From Siphonodentalium dalli (taxonomy: Eukaryota; Mollusca; Scaphopoda; Gadilida; Siphonodentaliidae), in the NCBI GenBank assembly GCA_032622095.1, contig CP136068.1:151925151-151989150 (forward strand): DNA of 64,000 nt. The letters are read 5' to 3'. This document shows, piece by piece, positions 48,278 through 58,770 of the stretch. The notes below the pieces were generated by a model that was not told where the DNA came from, did not search any database, and worked only from the letters and a program-made list of their open reading frames with translations. A program made the position numbers and the translations under genes. Within the stretch, counting starts at the first letter, position 1. Every line of letters begins with the position of its first letter.

Positions 48278-48735
48278 TCATCCGAAGAGGAGGTCGAATT
48301 TGTTCCAGGATGTGGATGGATGTCTCCACAAATAATCAGGAGTAGAGCAACAAGCGGCACCAGTCGGACAGCTGTTTTTAGACCTGATATATTGACGGAG
48401 AAAATTTGATTTTTCCAGCGTACTTTCGGAGATCAAAGCCACGGTTAGTGTAAGTGAAAAGCCATATGGAAGCACGGTACTGTTGGATACCAATCCCCAT
48501 GAGAGATGGTACAAAAGTAAAGTTCCAATTTGTGTCTCGGAAAGGGAATCCCAGACATCAGATGAATCAGCTCAACTAACCATGGACCGGGGGTGATAAA
48601 CTTGTATGCTGTCAAGGTGAATTTGGTTTCGTAATTTGGATTACATTGTATATTATCATGTTGTGTAAAAAATTTCCTTCTTCGGTGGCTGTTCAAGGAG
48701 ATAAGCCGGTTCTTCCGAAACGACACTTCCTATTT
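48278..48735 (-). other. Possible upstream part of the same LINE (unrecognised)
   Basis: Two overlapping minus frames (48278-48514 and 48445-48726) lie upstream of the endonuclease remnant in the same orientation, as a 5' UTR or ORF1 would. I see no ORF1 hallmark (CCHC finger, PHD or coiled coil), so this is placement only. Confidence 0.3.
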
Positions 48736-48741
48736 TATATG

Positions 48742-48768
48742 CCCGTCCGTCCGTCCGTCCGTCCATTC
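48742..48768. repeat. GTCC tetranucleotide microsatellite
   Basis: About six CGTC/GTCC repeats immediately outside the minus-strand LINE remnant. Confidence 0.8.
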
Positions 48769-48815
48769 TCTGTTGGTTTTGGGATGACAACGCTAGATTG
48801 TCTCAATAGAATGGA

Positions 48816-49650
48816 ATGAAATTTGATACGTGTGTTACAAAATACAGGTCAAGTTCAAATTTGGGTTCCGCCTGCCAATTTTCACCAGACGCATGGCCCT
48901 TTGTTGGAATTACCACTGCGTATTATGCCACGCCCTATAGCGATGCTCTTGTTCAAGATAAAATCAAGGTTTCCTATATGAATCTATTTAAACTAATAAT
49001 TAAACCAATCAGTGTTCTTGATAATTTTTACACTACCCGATCTTGGTCTGTGTGCTTTTCGTAAGTGCAATAGAACTCAACGAAATATCGCAGAATCAAT
49101 GGCTAACCGACATTACCAGACTGAGAAAGCTGCGAACATACATTATCTTAAATAATGAACTCATATTAGAAAGCTACGTTTCTTCGCCCGTTTTAACGAG
49201 ACTTCAGAGATCATTGCTGTGACAATTCGCTGTGGTATATTACCTCTGAGGATCGAAACTGGACGATTTCGTGATGAGGAAGTAGCTGAACGTGTGTGCA
49301 TGATATGTGATACGGGAGACGTGGAAAGTAAATTACACTTCTTTGTCCGTTGTCGTGTCTACGAAGATGCCCGCAGTACGCTAATGACTCGTGTTGGTTA
49401 TATACACCATCTAGAAACTGACGTCGATGTTATGGTTCACTGTATAAACAAGTTCCCTGTATATAGTGCTAAATTTATTTCAGAAGCTTATGACATAAGA
49501 CAATCAAAACTTTCAAAATCCACACATGTGCACAAATAATTAATTGTTTATCGGATTCAAAGTGACTTATAGGCCCTACGGGCCGGATGTTATATTTATA
49601 TACATAATGTCACTATAAAAAATAAATAAATTCAAAAATAAATTCAATAT
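48816..49650 (+). pseudogene. L2/CR1-like LINE remnant: thumb, zinc-binding end and 3' tail
   Basis: An open stretch near 48958 reads DKIKVSYMNLFKLIIKP, like the KLKVAYN..FR.L segment after the LINE reverse transcriptase core. Further on are LRKLRTYIILNNELILESYV and LTRLQRSLL. After a frameshift comes IRCGILPLRIETGRF, then CMICDTGDVESKLHFFVRC, a C..C...H....C zinc-binding motif. RSLLAQ(L)R.GILPL.IETGR is a strongly conserved block in invertebrate L2/CR1 elements, as I recall it. The frame stops at 49539. A 3' UTR with GGCCCTACGGGCC and an AAATAAATTC tandem tail follows to about 49650. It is 5'-truncated and dead. Confidence 0.75.
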
Positions 49651-49792
49651 AAGTTAGTCTTTATATCTCCAAATTGGCAGACGACATATTGCATAATCGA
49701 GGTTCCCAATGGGTGTACATCACAATATTCACCATTTGGTAACTTCAATCTGAGTCTATGTACGATCGTCTCCCATATCAGATGAGGCCATG

Positions 49793-49884
49793 CAGAATGA
49801 GTTCCACAGAGGGTGAATTTGGTGATGCTATTCTGCTGTGCGGAATAGCATCACTAAATTCACCCACTGGGGACGTCATTCTGC
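49793..49884. repeat. Foldback hairpin
   Basis: GCAGAATGA, GGGTGAATTT and GTGATGCTATTC on the left are inverted as GAATAGCATCAC, AAATTCACCC and TCATTCTGC on the right, around a CTGCTGTGCG loop near 49834. Confidence 0.8.
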
Positions 49885-49982
49885 AAATGACATCCACACT
49901 AAACTCAGGCTTGTCCAGTGTAATATGAACGCAAATCAGCGGTATCACATATTTAGAATTTCTAGATATCTGTATGGGTGGT

Positions 49983-50250
49983 TAGCCCTTTTCATACTGA
50001 ATACACATTGACGAGTAGTTATCACTCAGGAAATGTTCAGATAATAAGTTCAATAAACGACCATAAATGCAGGTCGTTTGTTGAACTTATTATCTGAACA
50101 GTTCCCACTAATGGACATCAATCACTCTGCTCTAGTATATGTTTTTTCAGTCTGTCGTCTGCTATTATTACACGAACACCCCTCTAAATTAATAACAGAC
50201 CGCTCCAATGTATAATTTTATAACTGATAGGGAGTATCACAGCGCCACCT
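49983..50250 (-). mobile_element. Element related to 12995-13195, inverse orientation, with palindrome
   Basis: A palindrome at 50036-50101 (TGTTCAGATAATAAGTTCAA and its inverse around GACCATAAATGCAGGTC) is followed by GTCTGTCGTCTGCT, then AACACCCCTC and CAATGTATAATTTTATAA. This is the same order, reversed, as at 12995. Its left edge TTAGCCCTTTTCA resembles a mutated TTAACCCTTT end. Confidence 0.5.
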
Positions 50251-50604
50251 TAATATTTTGTTTCCGATAAAGTTGGTTTCAGAAGAGAACATTTAATATG
50301 TATTCAAACCGCCTCATTCGATTCGGCAAAATCAATACGTCACAACATGGCAGATCGAACTTCCTATTTTAATTGACAAAGTGATTTATTGCTTATCGTC
50401 GAAATGTCCACGATGAAAACGGCATGCAAACGGTTGCGTGTCTCGAAATCAGTGTGTCGTTAAATGCAGTCACAAGGTTCAACCTGCCTCACTATATATA
50501 CAACCAGATCTATTAAGCACACACTTCTGATCTCAGAAAAGCCTCCTCAGTCAGCTGCCTCAGTTGGTGTAAAAGTGTTATTATCAAAAGCAAATGGAAA
50601 TGGA

Positions 50605-51395
50605 ATCACATGGAATAGAATGTCGATGATTTCACCCTACAGGCCACATCCCTTATCTGATCGGCACCAGAATTCATTGCGGTCTTTCTATATATAGTGA
50701 CCTCTAGATGTGAGCGAGCGACTTTACATCCAATGTACTGCACGGACAGCATTTGTTGACTGGTGGACGAGAATTTTGACTGATTAATTTTATTTGTTTT
50801 ATGGTGCCCACATCATAATGAGCATAATGAGTACATGTACATGATCATATAACAACGTTACATCTAATAGTCATTTTATACGTTAAAAAACCTTAACACA
50901 ATTAGTATAATATACAAGCTTATTTAAAGTGACACATACAAACCACTCTGTAACACTACTGGAATAATTTGGCATACATGGCATACTTAACTATCGTATG
51001 AATAATGAACATATTAAAATTACATGACCTGAGACTCAGGGTTCTCTACAATTTTATTTATACTATTTAAATTTTTGGACTGGCAAAAACTGTTCTGACG
51101 GCAAACTATCTGTTCATCATTAGCATAATACAAGCTTCCGGTGAGCAAGGCACGATACTTATTTGCGGGCCCAGGACAATGTGGCACCGTGGCACCCCCA
51201 TTGCTCATTCAGAGTCATTCTGATGTGGGCACCATAACAAATAATGTCGATGATTTCACCCTACAGGCCACATCTTTGTATATATAGTGACCTCCAGACA
51301 GGGAGCCAACGATTTTACCTCCATGTTCCATACGTCGACATTGGACTGTATGAACAGCTCTTGATGGACTAGAAGTTTTGACTGATTTATTTTAT
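50605..51395. repeat. Direct duplication separated by an inverted-end insert
   Basis: TGTCGATGATTTCACCCTAC, AGGCCACATC, TATATATAGTGACCTC and TTTTGACTGAT occur at 50620-50790 and again at 51246-51405. Between them, ATGGTGCCCACATCA (50801) and TGATGTGGGCACCAT (51216) are exact inverted ends of an insert of about 440 bp. The insert shows no known product. Confidence 0.65.
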
Positions 51396-51805
51396 TTGCA
51401 CAATAACAATAGAATGGGACATTTCACACCGGCAGCCTGATCACAAATGGTATAGTCTTCCAGTTGGCTACTCGAAACCCAGATGCCTTATAGCGACTTA
51501 CGTACATTGTACCTATATACTATGTGATGTGTCGTAAAACGTATTGAATGCTGGAAGGAGTATAATTAACGACATTGCGGACAAATGCACAGGAAATTAA
51601 TATCCGACGGTGAACCAGACCCATCGATCAGTATGCGATCTGATGGACTCTACCGGAAGAATCATGGATGTGCGCAGTTTTTTGTTAGCCAATTGTGACA
51701 ACTGAACGTTGCATGTGCGGATATATAAACTGACAGTAGTTAAGTTACCCCATATTATTGAACTCTACAGCTGCCTTTATATGTTCTTCATCCTTCTCTT
51801 CGTCT

Positions 51806-52143
51806 CATGATCGTCAGCAACATCATCAGCATCATCATCATCGCCACCATCGCCCCATCACCACACAACCACCACCACAATCATCATCATCACCACCATC
51901 ATCACCATAACCATCAACACTGCCACCACCATCATTGCACCACCACCACCAGTACACCACACAACCACCACTATCACCATCATCATCACCCATCACCATA
52001 ACCATCACCACTACCACCATCATTACCACCACACAACCACCACCATCATCATCACCATCATCATCATCACCATAACCATAACCATCACCACTACCACCAC
52101 CACCATTACCACCACACAACCACCCAATCATCATCACCATCAC
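51806..52143. repeat. CAT/CAC trinucleotide microsatellite
   Basis: About 340 bp of imperfect CATCATCAC and CCACCA blocks. The His-rich plus frame and Gly/Asp-rich minus frame are its translations. A larger internal period is suggested by repeats of ACCACACAACCACC near 51853, 51955, 52026 and 52110. Confidence 0.95.
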
Positions 52144-52364
52144 GGTATATAAGCGTATGTGCGAAGAGAAATAAGGCTAGCAGTCGAACAACACCAGCAA
52201 CATATCTATGATTAGATGTAGTTCTTTGTTATTATCTGTTTCTTAATAATCTACTTCACTGTTGGTGAAGGGCCCAACTCGAAATTTCACGATTTAAGTT
52301 ACTTTGTGAGCGATTTTGCTTGGGTTTCTTACAATTATGGAATTTCTCCTGAGTAATTAATTGA

Positions 52365-52877
52365 ATGTTTATTGCGGTATCGGCTCCCAAAAGTTACAGT
52401 AAAGCATGTAATTTCGAGTTGATACCTTCACCTACAGTGGATTACATTATTAAGGAACAGCTAATAACTAAGAAATATATTCCCCGCGTTATTATTTCGA
52501 CTTTACAAGATTCCCTGCCAAAACTACAAAACGTTCCCAGGTTTTGTACTGGTGGAACATGATCTCTACGGGCGTTAGCCAGAGCAGAGGTTCATGACAT
52601 GATCTAATCTATGACGAACTTGAGCGTTTCGATATTTTCACTATTGAATCATTCCAACAGGAAATCGTCGCTCTAAAGTCCAGCAATTCCGTGGCGCTAT
52701 TGCGCGCGACCCTTGTGATATAGTATCTGGTTGGAGAGAATATATTGCAAACCTCCATATTCTCACAGTGAGCATAATGTCACTCAATTCGAAATTGAAT
52801 TTCGAACCCTAGGGATCTCCAACACGTGCCAACAGAACCAATTTCTATGACAGAGATACTGGCAGTTGTTCGCTTAC
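52365..52877 (+). pseudogene. Probable LINE ORF2 fragment just before the reverse transcriptase core
   Basis: At about 52680-52780 one frame reads QQFRGAIARDPCDIVSGWREY and IANLHI. After frame changes it gives HSEHNVTQFEIEFR and then EPISMTEILAVVRLL. A W..YF..L segment, a short acidic stretch and a P....E...A...LK helix mark the region between endonuclease and reverse transcriptase in L2/CR1-like ORF2. The homology stops at the TTAA element inserted at 52878. The 65-residue frame 52365-52562 (VSAPKSYSKAC..., PRFCTGG) lies in front; I do not recognise it. Several frameshifts make this inactive. Confidence 0.45.
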
Positions 52878-53030
52878 TTAACCCTTTCAGTGCCAAGTCC
52901 GATTTTTGTATCAACCCATATTTCCTTGATCATTTTTCAAATTTATTGATTATAATAATGTGATACATTTATGGAAAGAGCCCTAAGAGCTCTTTCCGTC
53001 AATGTATCACATTATTATAATCAATAAATT
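52878..53030. mobile_element. Palindromic TTAA MITE, copy 2 (right end lost)
   Basis: It matches 6136-6341: TTAACCCTTTCAGTGCCAAG, TTTCCTTGATCATTTTTC, TATAATAATGTGATACATT and GGAAAGAGC, then the inverted arm back to AATCAATAAATT at 53030. The last roughly 60 bp, including the second TTAA, are gone. Confidence 0.85.
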
Positions 53031-53262
53031 GAGCTAATCATACCACTCGTCTGGGTCCCAACGACGGGAGAAAAACAAGTTGATAGTAGTTGTCTTTAAT
53101 TGCAACCTTTTTCTTTTTCATTTTTGTTTGCGTAAAATAAAAGCATAAAATGAGTGGTTAAGCATGGAATAATCCCGGGGTTAGCACACCCCCACCCCCA
53201 CACCCTCCATCACACACCAACACACACACCCTCACACACACACCATACATACTAAGGTGCAC

Positions 53263-53345
53263 AACAGGGGGGGGGGCTTTCAGACACGTAGGCTGGGGGT
53301 GGTGGGTGTCAAAATAAGCCCAAAGCAATTTTTCCGTGACAAAAT
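53263..53345 (+). mobile_element. Fragment of the CAG/G-run element family
   Basis: CAGG plus a G-run, then CAGACACGTAGGC, GGGGGTGGTGGGTGTCAAAA and CAATTTTTCCG follow the order of the family end at 63191 (read as its G-rich strand). Only about 80 bp can be recognised. Confidence 0.5.
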
Positions 53346-53546
53346 TATTTTTTTTCCTTCACAACTTTTATTAGATTTTGACTAGTTTGTACTGGTTTGT
53401 AACACTAAGAAACCAATAATAAGAAACTGCAGCAACACTAAACACGCTAGGGCCATTGGATGTTGGTTTGTACCTCTTTATGACAAGGGAAAGTATTCTT
53501 AATGCAGCTGAATCGCCGATGCAGTATTATATGTAATTAACATCAA

Positions 53547-53807
53547 ATAAGGATAACTTTAAAGAAATAAATTTAATGCCAAATCTGGTCAAACATGGAC
53601 ATTAAACACTGATGTATAAAGAAAAAAACATGTAACATACCGAGACTTGTGTGTGGATAACACAATTATCTCATATGTGAGTTATCCACACACAAGTCTA
53701 GGTATGTTACGTGTTTTTTTCTTTATACATCAGTGTATTACATCAGTGTTTAATGTCCATGTTTGACCAGATTTGGCATTAAATGATTTCTTTAAAGTTA
53801 TCCTTAT
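53547..53807. repeat. Foldback of 261 bp
   Basis: ATAAGGATAACTTTAAAGAA on the left pairs with TTCTTTAAAGTTATCCTTAT on the right. The stem continues through GCCAAATCTGGTCAAACATG, GACATTAAACACTGATGTA, AAACACGTAACATACC-like sequence and AGACTTGTGTGTGGATAAC to a loop near 53676. A short duplication (ACATCAGTGT twice) interrupts the right arm. Confidence 0.85.
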
Positions 53808-54838
53808 GGAAAATGGTAATAATTCACAATCTCATGAATGAGTTAATTCAGGTTTCTACTAAACGTGTAGATTTGTTTTTTTATTATATGCTTTACTCTC
53901 ACATGCTACACTTGAGCAGTCCAATAGAAATAATGCCTTTTCTGAACTCATACAAGATTCCTGAATTCATACAAGATAAACTGTGAACGTTATAAAATTC
54001 CTAACCAATCCTGACCAATCTGAATCAATTGGAATCAATCATAACATTAACTTTCTTTGATTTGCCAGTGGTGCTCCTGTGTGCTCTAGTGTATTGCTAT
54101 ATGTGCGATAAACATGTTTTAGTAATGTCCAATGACTCTTGGGTGGCACGTAGCATATAATAATTTAACCTATCTGATATAATACAATCACCTATCTGGT
54201 ATTAAACAATATCAAAGGGGTCTAAAAAGGACTACCACACATATTTGGCACTAAAACAGTGACTATTTATTATGATTAACCATGCGCGCTGTGTCAGTGA
54301 CCGGTTACCCACTCAGGCTTAGCTGCTATTCACAATAGCAATAAAGCTGCTTAATAGGTTTTGTGACGAGAAGGAATCTGGACACAATACAATGACTTCA
54401 GTTTAGCAATAAAATGTTCGATGGTATATAAATATTAGAACGTCAGTTTGTCTATAAATGTTCGATATAATATAATGATTAGAGCATATCTTGTCGTTGA
54501 CTACGCGAATGTAGTGGCCAGTGGGAATGGTGTAGTTCATGGGCCGAATAGTCAACTCCAAGCCATGCTCTATTCATATACCAAGCTTAAAAATAAATGG
54601 ACTGCAGAGCTGTGGAAATATGATATTTAACAAAAACGATTAATGATGCCATATCTTGGGAGGCCATCAAAAACTGCAGTGTGGTCTACTTGGTCAGAGT
54701 CTGTCTGTCTGAACTGCCATGTTATCTGCAACATTTACATCTGTAAGTGTTTGACTCATGTTTCTAGGGACAAAATCCACTGCAGTCAAGAATATACTGC
54801 TAGAGAATAGTCCTGCTGTTCATTATTAGATTCACTGA
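53808..54838. other. Intergenic DNA, no feature supported
   Basis: Short frames at 53783-53986 and 54448-54630 have no recognised motif. No long repeat was seen. Confidence 0.35.
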
Positions 54839-54955
54839 AATGGAAATGGAAAAATATTTGGGGTCGGGGTTGGTGGGTCCAAAAAGTGGTCATCGGCAAA
54901 AAATTAGCATACGTGTCTGGAAATTTTTTTCGACCACCCCCCCCCCCCCCCCGTG
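54838..54955 (+). mobile_element. Fragment of the CAG/G-run element family
   Basis: GGGGTCGGGGTTGGTGGGTC, AAAAAGTGGTC, AGCATACGTGTCTGGAAATT and TCGACCA plus a C-run follow the order of 1795-1950. The terminal CTG is changed to CGTG. Confidence 0.6.
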
Positions 54956-54956
54956 C

Positions 54957-55718
54957 ACAAAGGGTATCTTTTCTGAGAAGATAAATACATGTTTGAACTT
55001 GTTGAATGCTAAAGCTTCCAATGAATCCATTTTAGTGTGGAGATACATTGTAGCCTAATTTCTTATATATTTAGATTTTAAGAATTGAGATGGCTAATTA
55101 TCATACTGAATAATCATGCTGAAATGTAAACAATCTCTTTTCCACATTAGAAAACAATTATGTTCCATTCTAGTACTATGAGGATTACCTCTCTTGTCGT
55201 CCTTGCTGTTTGCTGTTGGAAAATTACATCGGTCACGAGTTCCAGTGCGTTTGCATTATTCTGGGTGCCGAATAAAACTTTGGGCAAATTCCTTCAAAAT
55301 ATCTCTATAATACCTATATTTAGCGTGTGTTGTGTTTCAGTCTTAATCTATACATGTTTAAAATGTGGAAATTTGCCCACATTTTAGATACATAGAGTAA
55401 CTGCGGTATTGCCGGTCAAAATTGAAGGGTGACATGCAAGAACATCGTGTGGATAACTAGTTTAAGATGATAATAAACGCTCTTTAATGCTACTTGCTAG
55501 TGCCTCTTTATGTCTTTTTGGGACAACGCCAGCTGTTAAAACGTGCTTTATTAATCATGCAATTTATCATATTTTAGTCGCCCTTTAAGTCATATAAGGT
55601 CGAAGGCGCCTATATCCCATGAAATTCCCATGGTTATGTGACCAATGTGTATCAATTTTCCTACATATATTCTAAGCTGATAAGGAACTCTCTTTTTGTG
55701 TTGCTCATATATGCCCCT
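54957..55718. other. Intergenic DNA, no feature supported
   Basis: The frame at 55160-55387 begins with a hydrophobic stretch (SLVVLAVCCWKITSV) that resembles a signal peptide, but it has no further motif or splice support, so I do not call a gene. Confidence 0.35.
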
Positions 55719-56068
55719 TTAACCCTTTACCCAACAGAACGGCCAAACCCGGCCAAATAAAGCTTCAACAGTCTAAATTATCTTGGGTCTGTCTCAATAG
55801 AACATTGTGATAGTTACAGTTATGCCCTCTGCCAATGCATTCTCTTATATATGCGAGTCGACCATAGGTCGCCTCGCATATATAAGAGAATGCATTGGCC
55901 TAAAAAAAATCTTTTTTTTACCATTTTTTCTTACATTCTTTAACAATTTTATAATTTTTAATGTGTTAAGCCAATGCATTCTCTTATATATGCGAGGCGA
56001 CCTATGGTCGACTCGCATATATAAGAGAATGCATTGGCACAGGGCCCTTCTGTTTGGTAAAGGGTTAA
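55719..56068 (+). mobile_element. Composite TTAA element with the short double-hairpin module, shortened copy
   Basis: Ends are TTAACCCTTTACCCAACAG (55719) and CTGTTTGGTAAAGGGTTAA (56068). Hairpins lie at 55832-55898 and 55971-56037. The sub-terminal unique part lacks the roughly 40 bp between CTCAATAGAAC and ATTGTGATAG that the copy at 14715 has. The first module terminus is mutated (CCCTCTG for CCCTGTG). Confidence 0.85.
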
Positions 56069-56377
56069 GTTATCTGAGGTAAAAACAAAAATGACGGTTA
56101 CCGTCACCGTTGATAACGATATATAGAAATTTAGCCGGAAAACGGTGCGCGGAATTTATGACGGACGCCGCTGAAACCACATTCGTCTTTAGAGAAGGTG
56201 ACGCATCATATCTTTAAACATATCCCTTGATAACCTTTGGGAAACGCCTTATAGCTCAGGTTGTCTTGTACCGATTGGCCTGATATGTTGCGTGTCATAA
56301 TTTAAGATGTGCCTCAGGACATGGCAAAAATTTGGGCGCAATCGGACATGAATGTGATATATATTTAAACGCGCCAA

Positions 56378-56800
56378 ATCGTGACAGATATACACACAGA
56401 CAAACTATTGGCTTTATAGACAGAACACAACGCGCATCTTAATCGAGACAGATATACACAGAGACAAACTATTGGCTTTATATACAGAACACAACGCTCA
56501 TCTTAATCGAGACAGATATACACACAGACAAACTATTGGCTTTATAGACAGAACACAACGCGCATCTTAATCGAGACAGATATACACACAGACAAACTAT
56601 TGGCTTTATAGACAGAACACAACGCGCATCTTAATCGAGACAGATATACACACAGACAAACTATTGGCTTTATAGACAGAACACAACGCACATCTTAATC
56701 GAGACAGATATACACACAGACAAACTATTGGCTTTATAGACAGAACACAACGCGCATCTTAATCGTGACAGATATACACACAGACAAACTATTGGCTTTT
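56378..56800. repeat. 64-bp minisatellite, 6.6 copies
   Basis: Units contain AATCGAGACAGATATACACA, CAGACAAACTATTGGC, TTTATAGACAGAAC and ACAACGCGCATCTT. Units are nearly identical; the first and last read ATCGTGACAG and the second reads ATACAGAAC. Confidence 0.95.
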
Positions 56801-57985
56801 ATATAGATAGATATTTTTTGCAAGCTTCGTGATATTAAACGAAAATTGTTATCAAATGTTTTATTATCACGGGCAAATCCCAAAAATTTAATGTCACGGC
56901 ACCATGGGAATCCTCTCATTAAAATACCTGCATTACAATCACCGCAGATTAAAGACATATTTATGGACTTATTCGAGTGCGTGAAACTGATAAGTTAGTA
57001 CTATACGCTATGTCAACTGTGGGAATGTAGCATTCTAATTTCTAATTTCTACTAATATGGCCGAAAATCTCAAAGAAATCGACCATACCACTCCATATAT
57101 ATCACCGTCTGAACTACATCTTGATTCAGGGGTCAATACTATGAACAATTTTATACCTGTAAATACAAATTGTATTTATTAATTTGTAATTACAAATTTG
57201 TGTTAACTATCACAGTGGTTTCATAGTACAGGGGAAATTTAGCCGTATTATTGTAATACCTTAGACTGGGCGAGAGGTGAAACCCCTAAAAGGCAGCTGT
57301 AAAACTTAGAAAAAACTAACTCCCCACTCTGCTCCCATGCACCTGTTATCAGTGTTATCTGAATACCAGTTCAAATTAGATGGACATGTATATAGAGCTA
57401 AAATAACTGACAACAATTTATATGGGGAAGTAACAATGCGTGCTATCATATTGTGATTAGTGAGAACGCCGGTACTATGAAACGATGAGCTAACAAAATC
57501 TCGCAAATTTCACAAAGATCTACTGTTGATTATTGTAGATTGCTTACGGACAAACTTTTGCCTGTGAGTGATTAACAATATATTGAATCACGGCGGGCCA
57601 AAGTTACAAAAGAAATAACCAATCATAAGTTGAGAGGTGAACGCTTATCAGAGCTATCCAATCGGTTCACGGATTGCTAAGTTGATGACCACTTGTCTGC
57701 GCAAGTTAACAATTAAACGGTTCGTTTGTAGTGTGTGTATGTAAGTACAAGTCAGTGTAATACCGAGTACTACAAACATTTTGGTATCATTGTTTTTACA
57801 AATTTACAATCATTCAGTTTGTGAAAATAAAATATTATATTTTGATGGTATAGCATTATATATATTGTGACCATCCTATTATTTCAAACTGATCCGCTAT
57901 TCTTATCATAACACATCGAGGCAGTAACGTGGCTCCATTTTATCGGGAGGGGTGTATCGAAGCAGGGACGTGCTAATGGTCTCGG
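56801..57985. other. Intergenic DNA, no feature supported
   Basis: Small frames at 56734-56958 and 57306-57506 (minus) have no recognised domains. A short palindromic AATTTGTAATTACAAATT occurs near 57181. Confidence 0.4.
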
Positions 57986-57989
57986 TTAT

Positions 57990-58285
57990 AGGAGTGGTGC
58001 GGTAGAGTGCCAGTCGGTAGAATGACAGGTGCACTACACTGTTACATGGCGTCCAGCGCTGACGAAGCTGGTTCTAACCCCGTCATATGGAGGGTGACCG
58101 GAATCGTGTATCTGGGCAAGTTTGTCAGTTGCTTTCCGGGGGTCGGTGGTTTCTACACGCAGTGGGACGATTTCTCGGTGAAATCGAGCCTCTGGGTGGT
58201 CTTTCCTCCACCCGTAAAATTGACAACGTCGTGTGTGGCATAGCGGCTAGAACGTTGATAAACCCTAATAAACCATACCAAACCA
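57990..58285 (+). mobile_element. tRNA-derived SINE-like element
   Basis: A B-box-like GGTTCTAACCC lies at 58070-58080, and an A-box-like GTGGTGCGGTAGAGTGCC at about 57993-58012. Downstream is a body with TCTGGGTGGTCTTTCCTCCA and CCCGTAAAATTGACAACG, and a tail ending GTTGATAAACCCTAATAAACC. The body and tail resemble the conserved 3' domain of mollusc SINEs as I remember it. The two plus frames here (58007-58243, 58087-58305) are shadows. Confidence 0.55.
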
Positions 58286-58490
58286 AAAGGAGTGTCATTT
58301 TATAATATCAAACTGCTCCGATATCTTATAATATATCTAGATAGGGACGTGGCTATATGGGCTCAGTTTGGCGACGGGTTGTCCATCCTATAATTTCCAT
58401 ATGCACCCTTTGAACAAAACAATGCCTATAAATTCCACATAACGATGGAATCGTATATCAAGAGGAAAGTATTTAAATTTTTCTACGCTG

Positions 58491-58770
58491 ATAACAAAAC
58501 TTAGTCAATATGACTAACATATGTTAGTCAAACGTTTTTCCTCAGGATGACTGACTTAGTTCAGCCAACATGACTGAGGCATAACATTAATCAAAATTAC
58601 TAGGGTGATGTTAGTGATAAGACTAAGAAAGGGGGACTTTTCTTAGTCAATTGGAAGGCGTAAATTAAAGTTGCTGAATTATGTGCAAATAATTCCAATA
58701 ATTGACCAAAGTTACTCAAAACGTTTGTGACTAACACTAAGTTAGTCATATTTAGTCAATATGTCCAATC
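58491..58770. repeat. Cluster of TGACTAA/TTAGTCA words with a perfect palindrome
   Basis: TGACTAACATATGTTAGTCA at 58511-58530 is a perfect 20-bp palindrome. TTAGTCA or TGACTAA occurs several more times up to 58770, and TTAGTCAATATG is present near both edges. It may be a decayed foldback. Confidence 0.5.

Noticed and set aside
51807-52001. His-rich 64-residue frame and Gly-rich frame on the other strand
   Set aside because: They are translated CAT/CAC microsatellite.
55160-55387. Small secreted protein with a signal-like N-terminus
   Set aside because: There is a hydrophobic start but no second motif, splice support or repeat in related loci. One such frame is expected by chance in 64 kb.
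58511-58530. AP-1 binding site
   Set aside because: The word TGACTAA differs from the AP-1 consensus TGASTCA, and there is no promoter context.
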